A stretch of 64,000 bases of DNA from NCBI RefSeq assembly GCF_009695915.1, contig NZ_VUMZ01000002.1:230075-294074 (forward strand), read 5' to 3'. Below the pieces are notes generated by a model. It did not search any database. It was not told the origin of the DNA and worked only from the letters and a program-made list of their open reading frames with translations. Source of the stretch: Hornefia butyriciproducens (GTDB lineage: Bacteria; Bacillota; Clostridia; Peptostreptococcales; Anaerovoracaceae). Both the position numbers and the translations under genes were made by a program. Positions within the stretch are counted from its first letter, which is position 1. Every line of letters begins with the position of its first letter. Positions 1-8,001 of the stretch are shown here, piece by piece.

Positions 1-345
1 GCTTTTTTTGACATACTGATTCTGGCAGGGTTCGCACTGCTGATGTTTCTGATAACGCGCATCTATAAAAAGATAACCGGTAAGAATCTGGATTTTTCAA
101 AAACCTCGGCGGACTTTGAGAAGGAGCGGCAGGAGCGCGATACCGGGCAGAAAAAGGCGGGGCTTGCGGAGCGCTATCTTAACGACGACAAGCTGACGAA
201 GCGCTGGCAGAATGCACAGGACATGAAGCTGGCGAATGAAGGGAAGCTGCCGGTGGGAAACAAGGAGGATCGTTTCCATCTGACGCCGTCCGACCGGGAT
301 GTCACCTCTGAGAGCACAAAGGAAAATAACGCAGAAAATGCATAG
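1..345 (+). CDS. Membrane-anchored protein, C-terminal part (truncated by window edge)
   Basis: The reading frame is open from base 1, so the true start lies outside the window; the first internal ATG is at 43. What is visible is one hydrophobic segment (about residues 3-20 of the visible part) ending in a basic cluster (RIYKK), followed by about 90 charged, hydrophilic residues rich in Lys, Glu, Asp and Arg, with no cysteines. This looks like the last membrane span of a protein whose polar tail faces the cytoplasm. I do not recognise the family. A hairpin with T-runs on both sides lies about 75 bp downstream and would end transcription of this gene. Confidence 0.5.
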   Translation, partial: AFFDILILAGFALLMFLITRIYKKITGKNLDFSKTSADFEKERQERDTGQKKAGLAERYLNDDKLTKRWQNAQDMKLANEGKLPVGNKEDRFHLTPSDRDVTSESTKENNAENA

Positions 346-417
346 AGATGCGGTGTGGAAAGTGTCCGGAGTCTCGCAGAAACCGGTCATGACTGAAACC
401 GCAGTTGAAAGCAGGTG

Positions 418-451
418 AAAAAAGAGCCGTTCAATGTGAACAGCTCTTTTT
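418..451. terminator. Bidirectional terminator between convergent genes
   Basis: A near-perfect stem of about 15 bp (arms 418-432 and 437-451, one mismatch) with a 3-5 base loop. One arm begins with six A and the other ends with five T, so it gives a U-tract on both strands. It separates the truncated plus-strand gene from the minus-strand DUF1015 gene. Confidence 0.8.
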
Positions 452-517
452 GAGTGTGAAGCCGCGACCTGCCGGATTGCCGGTCGGACGCGTTTTGTAT
501 GCGGTGCCGAATTTCCG

Positions 518-1828
518 CTATTTTCCGATGTAGCGGCTCTCGATGTAGTATCTCTTCTCGTTGGCTTCGCCCATGGAGAATGTCTTGCGCGGCAGCGCGC
601 CGTCTGCGGCAACCGCAGGGAACAGCATGGATTTGTCCATGGCCGGAAGCATGAACCCGGCGTTCCCGGGTTTGCCGGAAAGCGTCTCAACAGCCTTTGT
701 GCCGTGAATATAGTCGATATCCGCATCCCCGCGTTCCTTGACGATAACGTCAAGCGCGTTCTGCAGCGCGCCGACCTCCAATTTGTTCGCAGGATGTTCC
801 ACGATAATCGTGCCCTTCTGCTCCGCCGTCAGATAAGGAATCGCGAAGCACCCCTCGCGCGCCTCGGCACCTTCCTCTGCCAGATGCGCACCGCCGTTCT
901 GAGACGCCAGCAGTTCCACAGTCTCGTTGACCAGATCCATGCCGCTCTGACCTTTTTTGGCGAAGATCACGCGGTGAATCGGTTCGAATACGATGCCGTC
1001 GTCGTGGATGTTTTCGATCTCACAAAGCGCATAGCGGGCAGGATGTGTCTTCTGTTCCTCGGGGCTAAGTGTCTTCTTCAGGTTTTCCCAGTTCGTTTTG
1101 GCGGTAGCCAGGGAATGGTTTCCGTCCCCCATGGCCTGGAAGATGACGTTGCCGTCGCCGTATTTTTCAACGGCCTTGTCGTAGAGATCCGAAAGTGCCT
1201 GGCGCATGCCTTCCAGATCAGCTTCTTTAATGAAATCGCCGGTGATATGGCCGCCCTCCAGCATCAGATCGGTATCGTAGATCCGTTTTTTCGGAGCGTC
1301 GACCAGCGGTTCGATGACGGTTTTTTCCGGATCATCGATCAGAATCATGATGTGCGGCATTTCCAGAGGTGCACCCTCGCGGATGCGCAGGCGCGGCGGG
1401 ATGCGCTCTACCACGGTCCCTTCCGTTGCACGGGTCAGAGATGTGGAGCCTTTGCTGAAGTCGTAGCTCTCCAGATCGGTGGCAATGACCAGACCGAGGC
1501 GGGTGCGGCCTGCGGCGGTCCGTTTGACCAGCATGCAGCCTGCCGGCAGTTTTTTCAGGATGCCGTGTTCGATGTAGTCGTCCATGGCTTTGCGGATATC
1601 ACGGATGCGTTCCGCTTCGCCTTCCTTCTCCAGATAGATTTCCGGGAGCATCAGGCGCAGAGTCGAAGGCGCGTCACCCACGATTTTTTCCGCCTCCTGC
1701 CAGTATTCCGGCTCGGAAGTGTACTGGTCACAGGCCACGACAGCCCATTTGCTGTAATCGGTTCCCTCCCGCGGAATCATGATCTCCGGGATATGAAGCC
1801 CGAATTTTCCCCAATCGTATTTCGACAT
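518..1828 (-). CDS. DUF1015 family protein
   Basis: A 436-residue soluble protein recognisable as DUF1015 by the N-terminal motif AVVACDQYTSEPEYW (about residues 29-43) and the internal GDGNHSLATAKT motif. The family is widespread in Firmicutes and often sits near serine-biosynthesis genes, but its biochemical role is not established. Length matches the family (about 410-440). The start is well supported: a ribosome binding site AAAGGAGG lies 7 bases upstream on the minus strand. No serine gene is near here; the upstream neighbour is tcdA in the same direction. It has its own promoter (1887-1915) and ends before the bidirectional terminator at 418-451. Confidence 0.88.
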   Translation of the reverse strand: MSKYDWGKFGLHIPEIMIPREGTDYSKWAVVACDQYTSEPEYWQEAEKIVGDAPSTLRLMLPEIYLEKEGEAERIRDIRKAMDDYIEHGILKKLPAGCMLVKRTAAGRTRLGLVIATDLESYDFSKGSTSLTRATEGTVVERIPPRLRIREGAPLEMPHIMILIDDPEKTVIEPLVDAPKKRIYDTDLMLEGGHITGDFIKEADLEGMRQALSDLYDKAVEKYGDGNVIFQAMGDGNHSLATAKTNWENLKKTLSPEEQKTHPARYALCEIENIHDDGIVFEPIHRVIFAKKGQSGMDLVNETVELLASQNGGAHLAEEGAEAREGCFAIPYLTAEQKGTIIVEHPANKLEVGALQNALDVIVKERGDADIDYIHGTKAVETLSGKPGNAGFMLPAMDKSMLFPAVAADGALPRKTFSMGEANEKRYYIESRYIGK

Positions 1829-1886
1829 TGTTAACCTCCTTTGTAATGAGATTCGGTCATATCAGTTCAAAAAAATCTATAGTTCA

Positions 1887-1915
1887 ATTATAGATAAACT
1901 GTGTTGAAATTGCAA
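1887..1915 (-). promoter_or_regulatory. Sigma-A-type promoter for the DUF1015 gene with overlapping inverted repeat
   Basis: Minus strand: TTGCAA at 1915-1910, 17-bp spacer, TATAAT at 1892-1887. A perfect 7-bp inverted repeat ATCTATA-n7-TATAGAT (1875-1895) covers the -10 box and the expected start site, a position suited to a repressor; the regulator is unknown. Confidence 0.65.
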
Positions 1916-1923
1916 TATAATTG

Positions 1924-2112
1924 TGACTACTGCTGGTCATTCCCTTTCCGAGGCGGCCATCCCCGAGCCAGCCGACGATGCTCGTGCGGCCAATGCCGGC
2001 TATTCCTCAAGACAGCCGGCGACGGCCGAACGACTACTGGCGGTCATCCCCCGAGGCGGCTATCCTCCGAGGAAGCCGATGACGCTCGCACGACTACTGG
2101 CGGCCTCCCTTG
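1924..2112. repeat. Degenerate tandem repeats of about 50-60 bp
   Basis: The phrase GACTACTG(C/G)(C/T)GG recurs at 1924, 2034 and 2094, each followed by related GC-rich text (TCATYCC...GAGGCGGC...AGCCGAYGAYGCTCG). The copies diverge by substitutions and small indels. The block lies just downstream of tcdA and overlaps its last codons (stop at 2094-2096). It may be a decayed intergenic repeat family; no protein is convincing in it. Confidence 0.5.
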
Positions 2113-2879
2113 ACGCGTCCCTTCGGGTCGAAAGACGTCAGGTCACGAACGACTTCTGCTGCGATCATCAGTCCTGCGGCGGCGGGCACAAAAGCCGTTG
2201 ACCCCGGAACGCTTCTGCGCTGCAGGCAGGTTCGCTGAACTCCCGGCGGGCAGATGCAGTGGCTGTGGCACGAATTTGCCTCGCTGATGTAAGGCTTGAT
2301 CGGAGGTTCCGTCGAATAGACAACCTTCAGCCCGCGAACGCCTCTTTTTTTCAGTTCTCTGCGCATGACTTTGGAAAGCGGATCCATTTCTGTTTTGTAA
2401 ATGTCCGTGCATACCAGCCTGCCCGGGTCCACGCGGTTTCCGCAACCCATGGCGGCAATGATGGGTACGCCGTGTTTCTGCGCCTGCATGACGAGATCCA
2501 GCTTCGCTGAAACGGTGTCAATGGCATCTACAATGTAGTCGTAGTGAACAAAATCAAATTCGGCTGCTTTCTCCGGCAGATAGAAGGTCTGGTGCTTGTG
2601 GACGGTCACATCGGGGTTGATCGAAAGGATGCGTTCCTCGCAAACGTCCACTTTCTGTCTGCCAACGGTATCTCTGGTTGCGATAATCTGACGATTGAGA
2701 TTGGTCAGACACACTTTGTCGTCATCAATAATGTCCAGTTCGCCGATTCCGCTCCGCGTCAGCGCCTCCACCACGTATCCGCCCACGCCTCCGACACCGA
2801 AGACCGCTACGCGACTTCTGTTCAGAATCTCCAGGGCTTCTGCCCCCATAACAAGTTCCATCCGCGAAAATTGATTCAT
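2094..2879 (-). CDS. tcdA: tRNA threonylcarbamoyladenosine dehydratase (ThiF/E1-like)
   Basis: A ThiF/MoeB/E1-superfamily protein of 261 residues. In this family ATP is used to adenylate and dehydrate the t6A37 modification of tRNA to its cyclic form ct6A. Visible features are the ATP-binding glycine motif VFGVGGVGGYVVEAL (about residues 25-39), the acidic Asp triplet region IIDDD, the NLNRQ motif that binds the adenylate, VDAIDTV, and the C-terminal family signature RRSVPGSTAFVP. I chose the ATG at 2877-2879 because AGGAGA lies just upstream; the frame stays open 34 codons further but those residues do not resemble the family. The cysteine-containing stretch before the C-terminal signature (CHSHCICPPGVQRTC) is kept. 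Confidence 0.88.
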   Translation of the reverse strand: MNQFSRMELVMGAEALEILNRSRVAVFGVGGVGGYVVEALTRSGIGELDIIDDDKVCLTNLNRQIIATRDTVGRQKVDVCEERILSINPDVTVHKHQTFYLPEKAAEFDFVHYDYIVDAIDTVSAKLDLVMQAQKHGVPIIAAMGCGNRVDPGRLVCTDIYKTEMDPLSKVMRRELKKRGVRGLKVVYSTEPPIKPYISEANSCHSHCICPPGVQRTCLQRRSVPGSTAFVPAAAGLMIAAEVVRDLTSFDPKGRVKGGRQ

Positions 2880-3625
2880 TACTGTCTCCTGTTGATATTC
2901 TGCTGATAAATTTACGTTAATATGTGTTTTGCCAGTGATTACGAGCACCATGGCACTGCTGACGAGCGAGCACCGGGGCACATCAAGTCCGGCAGGGACT
3001 TAATGAGCTGCGCTATTTAATAGTTTATCGCTATCCTTAGTTTTCGTAAAGGTATTTCTTTGTGACGGCGGTGTGTTGCTTTCTCGACTGGAAAGGTAAT
3101 GGCGACAAAACAACTGAGAATCTGATTCGTTCAGGTACGGATCGGCGGAGGTGAGTTAGATGGCACTCAGGGTTGCCACATTTCTGTTTTTTTTCGAGAA
3201 ATGTGGCAGATCTTTTGGTAAAAGGTCTTTTAAAGGGATTTGATATCGCTAATTTACGATGCGATATCCGCCGCTGGCTGCAGATTTTTTAGAGAGGGTG
3301 GCAGATTCGTTGAATCTGAAACTGCACGTAAATCTTCTATTGTAAATTGGCGATAAAGGTGGGAATTCGGGTCGTTGTTACGCGAGGCGCGAGCGATGTG
3401 GCTCAAAAGGATTTTCTGGAAAATGGAGGATTTCGCTGCCCGCGCCGTGCAGGAATTTTGTTGGAATCAGTCATGAGTATAACGAGGCATATAATGCCTG
3501 CCTGCGTCTTGCAGGAGTTTGTTGAAAAAACAAGGGCGAATTGGAAGTTTACAATTTTCTGATTCTAATGTAAAATATAACAACAGAAAGGAGGCGTCGA
3601 GTTACTCATTGGGGGAGGTGTTATT
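2880..3625. other. Noncoding region with several inverted repeats
   Basis: No convincing gene lies in these roughly 745 bp. There are three separate palindromic elements within 150 bp: TGCCACATTTCT / AGAAATGTGGCA (12-bp perfect stem, 3174-3208, 11-base loop containing eight T), GATATCGC / GCGATATC (3242-3268), and CAGATTC / GAATCTG (3302-3318). Farther on, related phrases TGCAGGAATTTTGTTGGAA (about 3449) and TGCAGGAGTTTGTTGAAAA (about 3510) form an imperfect direct repeat. A 71-codon open frame at 3347-3562 spans these repeats but has no ribosome binding site or recognisable product. Confidence 0.5.
3548..3576 (+). promoter_or_regulatory. Promoter for the 78-codon gene
   Basis: TTTACA (3548-3553), 17-bp spacer, TAAAAT (3571-3576), about 50 bp before the ATG at 3626. 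Two ribosome-binding-site-like runs follow, AAAGGAGG at about 3587 and GGGGGAGG at 3611. Confidence 0.5.
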
Positions 3626-3862
3626 ATGAGCAAGGAGAATATCTTGAGAAAGGCTTATAGGAACGCAACATTCAGAGGCGCGGTTTACCCCTCCGACGAG
3701 AAGGTCGCAAAAAAAATCATCGAAAACAACATGATGGAGTTTTTTGAACGATATGACCGGAACGTTACGATTGAGGAGATCCGATACTATATCAATGAGC
3801 AGTTCAACGACGTCTCACGTCTGAAGTGGCCGGTTTGGCCAAAGAGAGAGCCGCGGACATAG
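3626..3862 (+). CDS. Hypothetical protein, 78 residues
   Basis: A small, charged protein with no membrane segment and no cysteine. It starts at an ATG 7 bases after GGGGGAGG, has its own promoter, and its stop codon lies inside a classical terminator hairpin, so it looks like a real monocistronic gene. The middle (about residues 24-62) is predicted helical and contains paired motifs such as KVAKKIIENNMMEFFERY; the end is basic and rich in Trp and Pro. I do not recognise a family. Confidence 0.6.
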   Translation: MSKENILRKAYRNATFRGAVYPSDEKVAKKIIENNMMEFFERYDRNVTIEEIRYYINEQFNDVSRLKWPVWPKREPRT

Positions 3863-3877
3863 TCCGTGGTTTTTTTT
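3851..3877 (+). terminator. Rho-independent terminator of the 78-codon gene
   Basis: Stem CCGCGGAC / GTCCGTGG (3851-3858 and 3862-3869) with a 3-base loop, followed by eight T (3870-3877). The stop codon TAG (3860-3862) sits in the loop. Confidence 0.85.
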
Positions 3878-3880
3878 ACA

Positions 3881-3935
3881 AAGAAAACCCTGCGCTGCAA
3901 AATGCTGTGAAGCAGTAAGCATTTCGCAGGCAGGG
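3881..3935 (-). terminator. Terminator of the hydrogenase operon
   Basis: On the minus strand a long hairpin (outer arms CCCTGC / GCAGGG at 3888-3893 and 3930-3935, inner arms AAATGC / GCATTT, one bulge) is followed by TTTTCTT, 20 bp after the hydrogenase stop. Confidence 0.7.
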
Positions 3936-3955
3936 AGCATGCGGCCGCCGTGCCG

Positions 3956-5752
3956 TTACACGACGTGGATGTCCGGGGTCTGAGGCTCGCCCTCGTCCGG
4001 CATCTGCCAGCTTTCGTGGTCGGTGTGCAGAAGTTTCTCGGCGGCGTCGCTCATAGGTTCACCCAGGGCCTCGGAATAGAGACGCTGGATGTCGGGGTTT
4101 TCGTGGCTGAACCGCATCTGCATGTGCTCGTCCAGATTGCGGAGTACTTTGCCGCGGGTTGCGCCGCGTTCAACGTCGTCACGGTGGAAGGGTTGCCCGC
4201 CGCCGCCGGCGCAGCCGGTGGGGCAGGCCATGACTTCCACAAAGTCATATTTCACCTGACCGCGGAGCAGCGCCTTACAGAGTCTGTCCGCATTGCGCAG
4301 GCCGCTGGTGACGGCGACGCGGATTTTGCTGCCGCCGATGGTGTAAGTGGCCTCCTGCCAGGGATATTCGCCCTCTGCGAACTTTTTGCCTGCGTGGACA
4401 AAACCGAATGCGCCTGTGGACGGATTTTTGCCGGTGACCATGTAGCTGGCCGTGCGGAGCGCGGCCTCCATGACGCCGCCGGTGGTGCCGAAGATGACGC
4501 CGGCGCCGGAATAGTCGCCCATGATGCGGTCAAAGGGCTTTTCCTCGACCTTGTCAGGCGTGATGTCGCTGAGCCGCAGCATACGGATGATTTCCCGGGT
4601 CGTCAGAACGTAGTCCACGTCCTTGACGCCATATTCGTCGCGCATGGCAGGAATATCACACTCCGCTTTCTTCGCGACACAGGGCATCACGGAAATACAG
4701 CAGATTTTTTCCGGCGGGACGCCGATGCGTTCCGCGAAATAGCTCTTGATTACAGACCCGAACATCTGCTGCGGGCTTTTGGCGGTGGAGAGCTGAGGAA
4801 CCAGTTCCGGGTGGCGGCTCTTCAGGAACCGGATCCAGGCCGGACAGCAGCTGGTGAACATCGGATATTTCGCCAGATCACCCTTCTGCAGCCGATGAAG
4901 GAATTCCGTCGCTTCCTCCATGATGGTTAAATCCGCAGAGAAACTGGTATCAAACACGTAGTCGAAGCCCATCTGCTTCAGCGCTCCGGCCAGCTGGTTG
5001 ACTGTGGCTTTGTCAGGCGGAAGGTCCAGCGCTTCACCCCAGGCGGTGCGGACCGCCGGAGCAATCTGGACCACCGTCGTGATTTCCGGATCATCCAGAG
5101 CTGCCATGACCTTGGTGGCGTCTTTGCGCTCACGGAGAGCGCCTACCGGACAGTGGACGATGCACTGCCCGCAGAGACTGCACTGAGCTTTGTCGATGGA
5201 GCGGTGCTGTGAAACGTCTACCCGGGTGCGCCCGCCGGTGGACATCAGTTCCCAGACGCCCAGCTTCTGGATCTTGTCGCAGACCTGAATACAGCGCATA
5301 CATTTGATGCACTTGGCCGGATCCCGGATAAGAGGGAAATCCTTGACCCACATCCGGTCTTTGTCGGTGGGGAGGTCGGTGACATACAGGTTTTCAAAGA
5401 AATCGTAGTCGTTGGTCAGCTTCTGCAGCTGGCAGGTTCCGCTCCGATCGCAGAGGGAACAGCGTCCTTCATGCTGCGACATGATCAGCATCAGATTGGT
5501 GCGGCATGCAGAACGGACGCGTGCAGAGTTGGTGGTGACCTTCATGCCCTCACGGACGGCCGTATTGCAGGAGGGAACCAGCGAAAGCTCGCCCTCCACC
5601 TCGACGCTGCAGATGCGGCACGCGCCGATATCGTTGATGCCTTTCAGGTAGCAGAGATGCGGAATCGAGATCCCCGCTGCCTTTGCTGCCTCCATAATCG
5701 TGGTGCCGTCCTCCACGGCAACCGGGAGGCCGTTGATTGTCAGTTTTACCAT
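3956..5752 (-). CDS. hydA: [FeFe]-hydrogenase, catalytic subunit (multi-cluster)
   Basis: A 598-residue cytoplasmic hydrogenase that reversibly makes H2. Domains in order: a 2Fe-2S ferredoxin (Cys34, 45, 48, 62), a His-ligated 4Fe-4S cluster (His94, Cys98, 101, 107), two 4Fe-4S clusters (CIKCMRC...C at 148-158 and CSLCGQCIVHC at 191-201), then the H-cluster domain. The three H-cluster signatures are intact: TSCCPAW (300-306, Cys302 proton relay and Cys303 ligand), MPCVAKKAE (Cys358), and MACPTGCAGGGGQP (Cys510, Cys514). The ATG overlaps the end of the upstream flavoprotein gene by 7 bp, so the two are translationally coupled. This pairing matches the HydDB 'group A2', glutamate-synthase-linked hydrogenases, from memory; the physiological electron partner is inferred to be NAD(P)H via the neighbour. 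Confidence 0.95.
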   Translation of the reverse strand: MVKLTINGLPVAVEDGTTIMEAAKAAGISIPHLCYLKGINDIGACRICSVEVEGELSLVPSCNTAVREGMKVTTNSARVRSACRTNLMLIMSQHEGRCSLCDRSGTCQLQKLTNDYDFFENLYVTDLPTDKDRMWVKDFPLIRDPAKCIKCMRCIQVCDKIQKLGVWELMSTGGRTRVDVSQHRSIDKAQCSLCGQCIVHCPVGALRERKDATKVMAALDDPEITTVVQIAPAVRTAWGEALDLPPDKATVNQLAGALKQMGFDYVFDTSFSADLTIMEEATEFLHRLQKGDLAKYPMFTSCCPAWIRFLKSRHPELVPQLSTAKSPQQMFGSVIKSYFAERIGVPPEKICCISVMPCVAKKAECDIPAMRDEYGVKDVDYVLTTREIIRMLRLSDITPDKVEEKPFDRIMGDYSGAGVIFGTTGGVMEAALRTASYMVTGKNPSTGAFGFVHAGKKFAEGEYPWQEATYTIGGSKIRVAVTSGLRNADRLCKALLRGQVKYDFVEVMACPTGCAGGGGQPFHRDDVERGATRGKVLRNLDEHMQMRFSHENPDIQRLYSEALGEPMSDAAEKLLHTDHESWQMPDEGEPQTPDIHVV

Positions 5753-7584
5753 TGTATTTTCCTCCCTCCTCTGAAGCTTCCGAATCCGAAGTGGTCACAG
5801 CGCAGGCAGCGCCCGCACTCCTGCTTGACGCCCTGAGGGGTCATTCCGATGCTGACAAGATCGAAGTTGCCCTCGATGTTGTCAATCATCTGGCTCGTCA
5901 GATTGACGCGGCCGCAGGGAGGGTTGTTGGTCATCTGAGGATCCGGAACCTCGACTCCGGATTTGATGACGTGGTTATAGCCCAGGAAATAGTCGATATT
6001 GTTTGCCGCCACTTTGCCGGCCGCCACCGCCCGGATGACTGTTGCAGGTCCGGAAACCGCATCGCCTCCGGCGAACACGTTGCCGCTGCCGGGAACAAAG
6101 CTTGAACTCTCCGCGGCGATGACGCCGTGTTTCAGCTTCAGGCCGCTGCCCTCAAAGGGCTGGGAATGAATGGACTGACCGATGGCGACGATGATGTAGT
6201 CGCATTCGATGGGAAAGGCCTTCTCCTCGGCTTTGCGCACGGAGGTGCGGCCGTCCTGGCCGATCAGGGAGATCAGCTGAGGCTGAACCCACAAAGCCTT
6301 GGCCCGTTTGGTTTTCTTGTCGAGTTCGATGTGATCCGGCGCAAGAAGCGTGCGGATCTTGACTCCCTCCGCCTGTGCTTCCGCGATTTCCTCCGGAAGC
6401 GCGGTCATGTCCGCGATACGGCGGCGGTAAACGCAGGTGACGGAGGATGCGCCCAGTCTGAGCGTGGAGCGGGTCGCGTCCATGGCGACATTTCCGCCGC
6501 CTACGACGACGACCTTTTTGCCCTTCAGGTTCGGCGCCTCGTCTTCGCCGATGGCGCGGAGAAGCTCGACAGCGCTGTATACATTAGGGGCGTCCTCGCC
6601 CGCAAGCTTCAGTTTTTTGTCATCGTGAGCTCCGATGGACATATAGACGGCGTCGTACTTCGCCTTCAGTTCGTCGATAGACATATCCTCGCCGATATTG
6701 GTGTTCAGAATGACGTTGACGCCGGTGTCCAGGATGTACTGGATATCCCGGTCCAGAATGTCGTTGGGCAGCCGGTAGTCGGGAATGCCGTAGCGGAGCA
6801 TTCCGCCCAGATGATGCCTTTGTTCATAAACGGTCACCTCGTGCCCCATGACAGTGAGGAAGTAAGCCGCGGTCAGTCCTCCCGGACCGCCGCCGATGAC
6901 CGCCACGGTTTTCCCGGTGGCCGGAGCGCACTGAGGAACCGGAATGTCTCCGGCGTGATCCACAGCGTACCGCTTGATGCCGCAGATATTGACGGAATCA
7001 TCCACCATCTGGCGGCGGCAGCGTTTCTCACAGGGATGCTCGCAGACGTAGCCGCAGACAGCAGGGAACGGATTGTCCTTGCGGATCAGACGCACCGCGT
7101 CTTTATAGCGGCCGGCCTTGACCAGCGAAATATAGCCCGGGACATCGACGTGAGCGGGACATACCGCGGTGCAGGGGATGGCCTGCTCGATGCCGTAGAG
7201 ACAGCGGCCTCTTTTGATATGCTCTTCCATATCCTTGCGGAAGCCCTGCATCCCCTCAAGCACCATGTTCGCCGCTTCATAGCCGATGGCACAGTCCGCG
7301 GACACGCGAATGATGTCGGCGGTTTTTTCGATGAGATCGATGGTTTCCATGTCACCGGTGCCGTTTCGGATGGTTTCCAGCATTTCAGTAAGATGCCACA
7401 GCCCGATTCTGCACGGAGAACATTTGCCGCAGGATTGCGCGTGGCAGATGCGAAGATAATTCAGCAGCATATCCACCGGACACAGGCCCAGCGGGCTGGC
7501 GCTTATTCTCTTCTTGAAACGTCTGCCGATCTGTTCCAATACCTGCTGACCCTCTTCAGGAGTCTCAATTACAAGTCTTTCCAT
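5746..7584 (-). CDS. NuoF-like/GltD-like NAD(P)H oxidoreductase, hydrogenase partner
   Basis: A 612-residue fusion. Residues 1 to about 130 resemble only the C-terminal 4Fe-4S domain of NuoF/HydB (CGKCSPCRIG at 52-61, further Cys near 98), without the FMN/NADH-binding part. Residues from about 130 on are a GltD (glutamate synthase small subunit) module: N-terminal cysteine clusters (CTAVCPAHVDVPGY; CGYVCEHPCEKRCRR), an FAD motif (VIGGGPGGLTAAYF), an NAD(P) motif (VVVGGGNVAMDATR) and the final GGDAVSGPATVIRA FAD motif. The C-terminus has another short Cys pair (CGRCLRC). It probably passes electrons between NAD(P)H and the hydrogenase encoded next. ATG follows AGAGG; promoter at 7669-7697. Confidence 0.9.
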   Translation of the reverse strand: MERLVIETPEEGQQVLEQIGRRFKKRISASPLGLCPVDMLLNYLRICHAQSCGKCSPCRIGLWHLTEMLETIRNGTGDMETIDLIEKTADIIRVSADCAIGYEAANMVLEGMQGFRKDMEEHIKRGRCLYGIEQAIPCTAVCPAHVDVPGYISLVKAGRYKDAVRLIRKDNPFPAVCGYVCEHPCEKRCRRQMVDDSVNICGIKRYAVDHAGDIPVPQCAPATGKTVAVIGGGPGGLTAAYFLTVMGHEVTVYEQRHHLGGMLRYGIPDYRLPNDILDRDIQYILDTGVNVILNTNIGEDMSIDELKAKYDAVYMSIGAHDDKKLKLAGEDAPNVYSAVELLRAIGEDEAPNLKGKKVVVVGGGNVAMDATRSTLRLGASSVTCVYRRRIADMTALPEEIAEAQAEGVKIRTLLAPDHIELDKKTKRAKALWVQPQLISLIGQDGRTSVRKAEEKAFPIECDYIIVAIGQSIHSQPFEGSGLKLKHGVIAAESSSFVPGSGNVFAGGDAVSGPATVIRAVAAGKVAANNIDYFLGYNHVIKSGVEVPDPQMTNNPPCGRVNLTSQMIDNIEGNFDLVSIGMTPQGVKQECGRCLRCDHFGFGSFRGGRKIQW

Positions 7585-7668
7585 AAATTAACCTCTGGAA
7601 TTTCGCAGGAGCACAAATTTTGTGCGCCCACACAACAAATCAATATATACTTTAACATTACGGCATAT

Positions 7669-7697
7669 ATTATATACGCATAGGAAACCTCAGACAA
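7669..7697 (-). promoter_or_regulatory. Strong promoter of the hydrogenase operon
   Basis: Minus strand TTGTCT (7697-7692), 17-bp spacer, TATAAT (7674-7669). The expected start is about 75 bp before the ATG. The leader contains GCACAAA-T-TTTGTGC (7611-7625) and the overlapping TTGTG-n6-CACAA (7619-7634), which resembles a Rex redox-repressor site but with a spacer two bases shorter than the usual TTGTGA-n6-TCACAA. Confidence 0.65.
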
Positions 7698-8001
7698 GAA
7701 TAGATAAAAAATTAACGAGATATGTGCGGGCAGTGCGTTCGCCGTTACAAATCCGGGGGAAGATCAGAGCGTTCGCCGTAACGGAATACAGCGAAAACAG
7801 CGCTTTCGTCCGGGGTGCTTTTCCGGAAACAAAAAAAGGCCGCCGTCTGACCTCTGATCTGCGCTCTTTCAGGCAGAGCGCTTATCGGTTCTGCGGCGTA
7901 AGCCTGTATCGCATGATGCTGCCGCGCCGCAGCCTGCAGAGAATGTCGGCAGTCCAACATTCCGAATCTCCGGTTTGCAGTGCAGAATGATCCGGAATGT
8001 G
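7698..8001. other. Intergenic region, no gene seen
   Basis: Holds a 7-bp hairpin (GCGCTCT / AGAGCGC, 7861-7881) that could help end the minus-strand lipoprotein transcript; a T-rich run (minus strand of 7831-7837) follows it at some distance. An 11-base direct repeat GCGTTCGCCGT occurs near 7735 and 7770. Open frames on both strands here lack ribosome binding sites and recognisable products. Confidence 0.4.

Noticed and set aside
3347..3562. 71-codon open frame
   Set aside because: No binding site, runs through direct repeats, no recognisable product.
7622..7990. 122-codon open frame starting inside the hydrogenase leader
   Set aside because: No binding site, and its start lies inside the promoter region of the opposite gene.
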